Of a stretch of DNA of 64,000 nucleotides, positions 58,780 to 64,000 are shown piece after piece. Source of the DNA: Liolophura sinensis (lineage: Eukaryota; Mollusca; Polyplacophora; Chitonida; Chitonidae); contig NC_088298.1 of assembly GCF_032854445.1 (NCBI RefSeq), positions 15,179,504 to 15,243,503 of the forward strand. Direction: 5' to 3'. Each line of letters begins with the position of its first letter. The first letter of the stretch is position 1. The translations under genes were made by a program, and so were the position numbers. The notes under the pieces are model-generated. The model worked only from the letters and a program-made list of their open reading frames with translations. It was not told the DNA's origin and searched no databases.

Positions 58780-58933
58780 CGTTTCAGTGAAGCAGCACTA
58801 AATAAAAGAGCGGTGGAAATCCGTCCTGCTACAAGGAGGCACATTACACGTACATGCACCCTAATGATTCCTTCGTCGTCATATGACTGAAAAATTGTTG
58901 AGTACGATGTTAAACCCCAAGCACTCACTCACC
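58780..58933 (+). mobile_element. SINE family B, 5'-truncated
   Basis: GTTTCAGTGAAGCAGCACTA through TTGTTGAGTACGATGTTAAA CCCCAAGCACTCACTCAC. Plus orientation, so its tail appears as CACT. Confidence 0.88.
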
Positions 58934-59595
58934 TACCTGTGTATAAGATCTTTGCCCCGAATATATGTTTTTTTTTCTTGAGGCAATTACAAGTTCGTAC
59001 TGCTAATCTGTATTATACTGACTGTTTTCAAAACTGAGTAATACTGGTGTTATCAGACGTATCTTGCTCCAAGTATATGTTTGACATTAGCTTATAAAAA
59101 AAAAATTTAGCATTGAGGGTTATCTCCCCCTGTTTTCAGATTTCATTATAATAAATTACAATTCAATTGTTATCTGCAACAGTAGATCTATGAATAAATC
59201 AACAGAAACACTGGTTTTCTATATGGAAAATTATTAGCATAATATCTTCGACCGCATAATCTGTTTGGTTGCCTAAGCATTTGGGACCTATGCTTTTTAT
59301 TTATCAGTTGTCTTATTTATACTTTACTTATTCTTTGCCAAATTTGGTGTCCTCATTTATAAAAGGGCAGTTTATACATTCATGGACATGACACTTATAT
59401 TTTTAGCATTGCCAGTAAATGTGACATTTGAAGACTATGCCAGGGAAAGATACTAGTCGGCAATGAACTAATATATTGTTTATTTGTAGTTTATTTTTGA
59501 CCACTAAACAACTTATGTAGGTATGTATGCTTGGTTTTTTTACGTCGTATAATTAACATTTTTTTAGTCATTAGGTGTGTGTACATATAGTGTGC
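58934..59595. other. Non-coding stretch, nothing recognised
   Basis: AT-rich. The phrase CACCTACCTGTGTATAA recurs at about 58674 and 58930. Confidence 0.45.
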
Positions 59596-59775
59596 CTTCT
59601 TGTAGCAGGGCTAGTTCATGCCACCAAAGTGCTGCCGCCACTGAAGTATCATTCCAAAGACACCAGGCATATGACACCACATCAAGTCACATTATACTGA
59701 CACCGAGTCAACCATTCCTGTTTCCTTGCTCTAACCTTTTGATGCTGAGCACCGAGAGAGACAGCAGCAAGCACG
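59596..59775 (-). mobile_element. Diverged SINE family B copy
   Basis: TGCCTTCTTGTAGCAGG, AGTGCTGCCGCCACTGAAG and CACATTATACTGACACCGAG track the body of 19041 in order, with many substitutions. Confidence 0.6.
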
Positions 59776-59984
59776 ATTTTTAAAACACGTGTTTGCTGAT
59801 GGATGGACATTCCATTTACAAGCGTATCGGTGGTTAATTCTCTGATCGAAAAGACATCGGTAAATTTACAAATTCCATCAAATTCCAAGTGCTGCATATC
59901 TGCATGGTTTGGCATTTCACATTACATGTATATATGTATACAGCCAATCGTAACAACTGAATCTGACTGATGTCTAACATCCGG

Positions 59985-60112
59985 AATCAAGAATTTTTCA
60001 CTTAGGCGAGACACTTTGCCAGGAACCTGTCAAACCTCCTCACGTAAAGCCGCAGTCGCCTGAACTAGAGCTGGATTCGAACACGCGACCCCGGGCCACT
60101 GGTCAAGGGCCT
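59985..60112 (-). mobile_element. Diverged SINE related to family A
   Basis: AATCAAGAATTTTTCACTTA GGCGAGAC matches the family 3' body. GCTGGATTCGAACACGCGAC is a strong box B in reverse. Confidence 0.65.
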
Positions 60113-60270
60113 ACTCTCGAAAATAAAATAATCTGTTAAGTTTAAATTTTGCTCTGTCTGTTTGAGTGGTGTGATAGAATGTACTCTGTTACTGCATAGC
60201 TGATTATTCTGTTATACATATATACCTGTCATGTTCTATTACTTTAGCATAAATATTTGGTTAAACTAAC

Positions 60271-60502
60271 ATCGTAATTACCCAGAAGCCTCTCACCAAT
60301 GCGGTCGTTGTGAGTTCAAGTCCAGCTCATGCTGGCTTCCTCTCCGGCCGTAAGTGGGAAGGTCTTTCAGCAACCTGCGGATGGTCGTGGGTTTCCCCTG
60401 GGCTGTACCCGGTTTCCTCCCACCATAATGCTGGCCGCCGTCGTATAAGTGAAATATTTTTGAGTACGGCGTAAAACACCAAATAAATAAATTAATTAAT
60501 TA
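60271..60502 (+). mobile_element. SINE family A, nearly consensus
   Basis: From ATCGTAATTACCCAGAAGCC (within the head, box A lost) through box B, the body GTGGGAAGGTC.. and the tail AAATAAATAAATTAATTAAT. One of the least diverged copies. Confidence 0.95.
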
Positions 60503-61317
60503 AACTAACATGGTAGTATATGTGTAATATGACAAAGTGTTACGTTATCGTAATAGAAAACATTCTAGCATTCTAGACAGATAACAGACTTTTTTTGTTC
60601 AAATCAACAGAATACTTTTTTTAGTGTAACAGTCACAGCGAGCTTGCGTGTGCTTTAAGCGTCTCATCCATCGAGACCCTCCATTCCCACACCACCACCC
60701 CTTCTACCCCTTTCACTCCTTCCACACCACCCACTCCTCGACAAACTTAACATTTGTGTGGAGTGATCTGCCTTTCTCTCCACAGTTTACCTTGAAGTAA
60801 CCTAATGAATTATACGTTAATGTAACCTTAATGGAATACAGATAAAAACGCTCCTTTTTCATAAAATAACTTCCGAATTAATGTACTTGATCTACATTAT
60901 CTGAAAAACCACGCGTTTTTGGATATTTCTAATAAAGCCTGCATGATTATGCGTTTTCGTTGCCTTTCCCTTTGTGACAGGTAATACAGAGTAAAAGCAT
61001 AATCGCCTTTGCGCATGACAGTTCTAATGTGAATGCGAACGTTAGTATGAGGTTATTTATATTACACATTTTTGCAAGGAGAAAGAAAATGATTTCTCTG
61101 TTCATTTTAGAAGAAAGAAAATTCATTTCCAGTGTGCTTTTATTTAGAATGCGAAAGGATTTGTAAGGCGAAAGTGTGTCTGGAGAAACGCATCTGTCGT
61201 CAAGGGTCTATTTCATATTTCCGATTCTGACATAATTCAACATCGAAAACTTCATTATGCTGTGATAGCCATTGTGACCCAAAAAGGCTCAAGTTCTGAT
61301 GGGTTTATTTTTATTTG
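60503..61317. other. Non-coding stretch, nothing recognised
   Basis: A pyrimidine-rich CACCACCCCTTCTACCCC tract near 60690-60735. No exon signals. Confidence 0.45.
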
Positions 61318-61517
61318 TAGCTCATGCTGACTTCCTCTACGCAGTAGAATACGTGGGAAGGTCTGCAGCAACATGCCGATGGTTGTGAGCTTCCTCCAGT
61401 TTCTGCCAGTTACCTCACGCCATATATATATTGCTGGCTGCCGTCGTACAAGTGAAAAATTCTTGAGTACGGCGCAAAACAGATAAATAAATAAACAAGC
61501 AAATAAATACATAAATT
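61318..61517 (+). mobile_element. Diverged SINE family A copy
   Basis: TAGCTCATGCTGACTTCCTC, a 10-bp insertion near CGCAGTAGAA, then ACGTGGGAAGGTCTGCAGCA and the end GAGTACGGCGCAAAACAGAT AAATAAAT. Confidence 0.88.
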
Positions 61518-61794
61518 TATAAAATACTTCTGTTGCATGTTTGCAATTTTAATGCAAGTAGTCCAAAATAAGTTACATTCCAATTTTGGCATGGGATAAA
61601 GCTGACATTGCGAATAGGTTTTATATAATCTGAGTTCAAACATTGTGATTTGTTACATAGATTCATCGCATTCGTCTAATCGAAATGAATATTGTCTTTT
61701 TCCTAAGCCGCGCTCACACGTTGCAATTTATCAGATTCTACAAATCGTATGAAACAGCGTGTCCTATATTTTAGATTCGAGTCTACAACAAATC

Positions 61795-61909
61795 CTGGTC
61801 GTGGTTTTCCCGCGGATTCTGCCCGGTTTCCTTCCACCATAATGCTGGCTGCCGTCGTATGGGTGAAATATTCTTGAGTACGGCGTAAAACACCAATCAA
61901 ATAAATATA
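61795..61909 (+). mobile_element. SINE family A, 3' fragment
   Basis: CTGGTCGTGGTTTTCCCGCG through GGCGTAAAACACCAATCAAA TAAATAT. Confidence 0.93.
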
Positions 61910-62358
61910 ACAAATGTCACCCTACATGCGAACGCGGCTTTATAATGAGGATTGTTTGATGTATTAAGTGTGCCCAGACTATATACAGTTGCTCATTAGG
62001 TGTGAGCATTACACCTTCAAACTCATCACGTGATATCAAAACCATGGGGACCTCATTACTTCCGTTCCTAGCCCAAAGCTAAGCTGGACGTTACTACCGT
62101 AATTAATGCCCAGCTTCGGTCATACACACTTCTGCGCCGACAATTTCACTAAAAAAAAAAAAAAACGGCTCGAACCCTGTCTTATTTTTACTATCCACCG
62201 ATTCCCTAAAACGGCCAAAATGTAATATGTCGAAGTTAGCACTGGTAATCAATCTTTCAACAGTAATCCAGCCGTTTAAACTTTAAAATCGGACAACTCA
62301 AATCAACGTCTGCCATGTTTGGATTTTTTTTTTCGACTTTGGGCAAGGTGATGGCCCC
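61910..62358. other. Non-coding stretch
   Basis: ACAATTTCACTAAAAAAAA at about 62140-62158 is an inverted partner of sequence at 62440-62462, possibly the outer end of the structure below. Confidence 0.45.
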
Positions 62359-62438
62359 CGAAAATTGTATCTTACCCAACATTCTGTTTACATGGCATGC
62401 AATTTTTCAAGAGAATGTTGGGTAGGATAAAATTTTCG
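62359..62438. repeat. 27-bp inverted repeat (hairpin)
   Basis: Arms 62359-62385 (CGAAAATTGTATCTTACCCA..) and 62412-62438 pair at 25 of 27 positions around a 26-nt loop. Probably the remains of a palindromic transposon end. Confidence 0.9.
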
Positions 62439-62929
62439 TTTTTTTTAGTGAAATTGCCCGCGTGGAAGTCACACCTGGGGGCCTGACACATTGATCACTG
62501 CTAACGGAATACAACAGTGATGGTGCGTGCAGGCAGAAACCATCCAACATTTGCAACATTGAATTCTGTATGGTAGATGGTGGAAAAGGCCATAAAACTG
62601 TTTTCCAAATAATTCGAACGAATATACATGCATATATTAACAATCCAAAGGTGAAATGTGATATAACCCCCTTTCAAGATTCCGTCATTATTCCTTTACT
62701 TTTCAACCTGAACATGGAATAGGCTAAATGTTACACATATATTTTATGATTGTCTGATGGGGTTGTTTTGATTGACAGTTGTGTTCAAGCCAAGGCTGCA
62801 ACCCTTTAGTTAATTCAACGACATATGATAACGATTTCCCCCTGACGCGCAATGACGTATTACGCACACGTATTTCAAAAGACCAATGCGCATTCTGCCT
62901 TGGACCCAATTGCTATACTCGCGAGGCAG
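62439..62929. other. Non-coding stretch, nothing recognised
   Basis: No exon, SINE or hairpin beyond those listed. Confidence 0.4.
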
Positions 62930-62930
62930 G

Positions 62931-63036
62931 GCCCAGTTTCACAAAGATGTCGTAGAGGTACGATAATCACGCATATACGATAATCGCACGGTGATAGTGA
63001 GGTACAAAAGGTCGTACGACGCGTTGTGAAGCTAGT
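62931..63036. mobile_element. Small palindromic MITE-like element
   Basis: Ends GTTTCACAAAGATGTCGTA (62936-62954) and TACGACGCGTTGTGAAGC (63015-63032) are imperfect inverted repeats. The interior repeats ACGATAATC twice. About 100 bp, non-coding. Confidence 0.55.
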
Positions 63037-63090
63037 CCCAGATTTATCGTTCACATCCCATATGGACAATAATAGGTGGTCGACGGAACC

Positions 63091-63272
63091 CGTTTTAGCA
63101 TGCAGTCGTTACCATTTCTACCAATATGGCTTTGAAGTCTCTCTATCGCGTGTGGAAAAGGTTACTAAAAAGTGGTGGTTTACCAAGGGGCACCGATTTG
63201 CTCAACTCGTGAAACTGGCAACCGTATAGTATAGGTAGAAAATTCTTGAGTATGACGTTAAACCAACTCTGA
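63091..63272 (+). mobile_element. Degenerate SINE related to family A
   Basis: Body traces GTGTGGAAAAGGTTACT and CGATTTGCTCAACTCG, and the 3' end GAAAATTCTTGAGTATGACG TTAAACC, with the same order as family A. Confidence 0.55.
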
Positions 63273-63683
63273 TTACAAATATGCAAAGATACCGGGAAGG
63301 CAACTATTTTTGTTTTACCTAAGATTACATACGGTACTGATCTTTCTGTATACGTGATATGTTCTCTTTCGTTCCTCGTAATATATGTGGAAATAAATAC
63401 CTTATTTGGTGTTTCCTATAGATGATGGTTTGGAGCCATCTTCCTTTCATCCGAAATCCATGCTAACCCTAAAATATATATAAACATATGCCGTTGAATA
63501 AGATTAAACCTTAAGTGTAAGGAATCAATACAATCGAGGGAGGAATACTGAAGGAGAAGGACGGTTTCAGATGTGGGGATGGGGGAACGGGGGGCATACC
63601 TAAGCCAATACCGCCTCCGGTGGGGGTGTTCACTTCATACGCGTTGTTCATGTAAGGGTGCGTTAAAAAACATGCAGAGATTA
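63273..63683. other. Non-coding stretch
   Basis: No poly(A) signal for the upstream minus-strand candidate exon was found here. Confidence 0.4.
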
Positions 63684-63936
63684 TTACTTTTCTCTTGAGC
63701 TGAAATCGAATCGCCCTGGAGCAATATGGAGATGAGGGCTTCCACACCATGTTTTCTCCACACAATGGCGATAATGTATTGCCTCGTGTACAATTCTAAA
63801 GGGAACAGCGTTATCGAATATACTGATGCTCCTGAAGGGTGTTCCAAAACACAAAGGGGAAGGTAAACGGACCGGTTGTTTGTCAAGGCCTTTGATCTCG
63901 GTAGTTCCCAAGAAGAACAACGATTTAGATGGTGCA
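63684..63936 (-). CDS. Candidate terminal exon
   Basis: On the minus strand a strong acceptor (CTTTCATGCCTTTCTGCAG, ending at 63937) opens 253 bp. One frame, entered in phase 2, runs 83 codons (APSKSLFFLGTTEIKG...) to two consecutive stops at 63686-63681. Composition is ordinary, with histidines and cysteines near the middle. A second frame is also open over the same stretch, and no poly(A) signal is seen, so coding is uncertain. Unrecognised protein. Confidence 0.28.
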
Positions 63937-64000
63937 CTGCAGAAAGGCATGAAAGAAGAAAACAACACAAAACATCCTTGAGTTTGGCAGGTCTATAGAG

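Noticed and set aside
60050-60112. tRNA gene on the minus strand
   Set aside because: A good box B only; the rest matches a SINE-like body.

Overview
The window looks like non-coding DNA from an animal genome, most likely a lophotrochozoan such as a mollusc (a brachiopod or relative is not excluded). The reasons are: AT-rich sequence with no long protein-coding frame outside tandem repeats, many tRNA-derived SINEs, short inverted-repeat transposons, abundant microsatellites and minisatellites, and a strikingly common palindromic word TACATGTA. There are no bacterial-type operons and I see no intact transposase, reverse transcriptase, rRNA or functional tRNA gene. Species assignment is inference only.

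The best-supported gene is the 5' end of a minus-strand gene at about 54.87-55.14 kb. A strong Kozak start at 54975 opens a signal peptide, followed by two N-glycosylation sequons and a splice donor after 34-35 codons. The upstream DNA carries a perfect CArG box, a CRE-like site, a TATA-like element and an inverted repeat around them. If this is right, much of 1-54.8 kb could be its introns or downstream flank. A candidate second exon in matching phase lies at 48288-48399. Weaker gene candidates are a plus-strand hydrophobic N-terminus at 57078 preceded by an NRF-1 motif and paired octamers, a TATA/ATG/stop/AATAAA mini-gene at 58195-58491, a 57-codon candidate exon at 46745-46915, a Kozak ORF at 30723 and a terminal-exon candidate at 63684-63936.

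Layout: 1-5.5 kb holds a SINE, a MITE and a large 16-bp minisatellite; 5.5-19 kb is rich in SINE copies; 19-31.5 kb has a second SINE family, MITE fragments and 23-, 102/32- and 31-bp tandem repeats; 31-47 kb has 38-, 60-65- and 27-bp repeats plus candidate conserved non-coding segments; 47-54 kb holds a full MITE, a G-rich stretch, a 45-bp minisatellite and more SINEs; 54-64 kb contains the gene starts, several SINEs, a 68-bp perfect direct repeat and hairpins.

Three repeat systems account for most recognisable structure: SINE family A (16 clear copies plus fragments), SINE family B (four copies, tails of GTGA or its complement) and a TA-flanked MITE family with at least five copies. Two SINE-A copies share a 58-bp extra module, which suggests a distinct subfamily.
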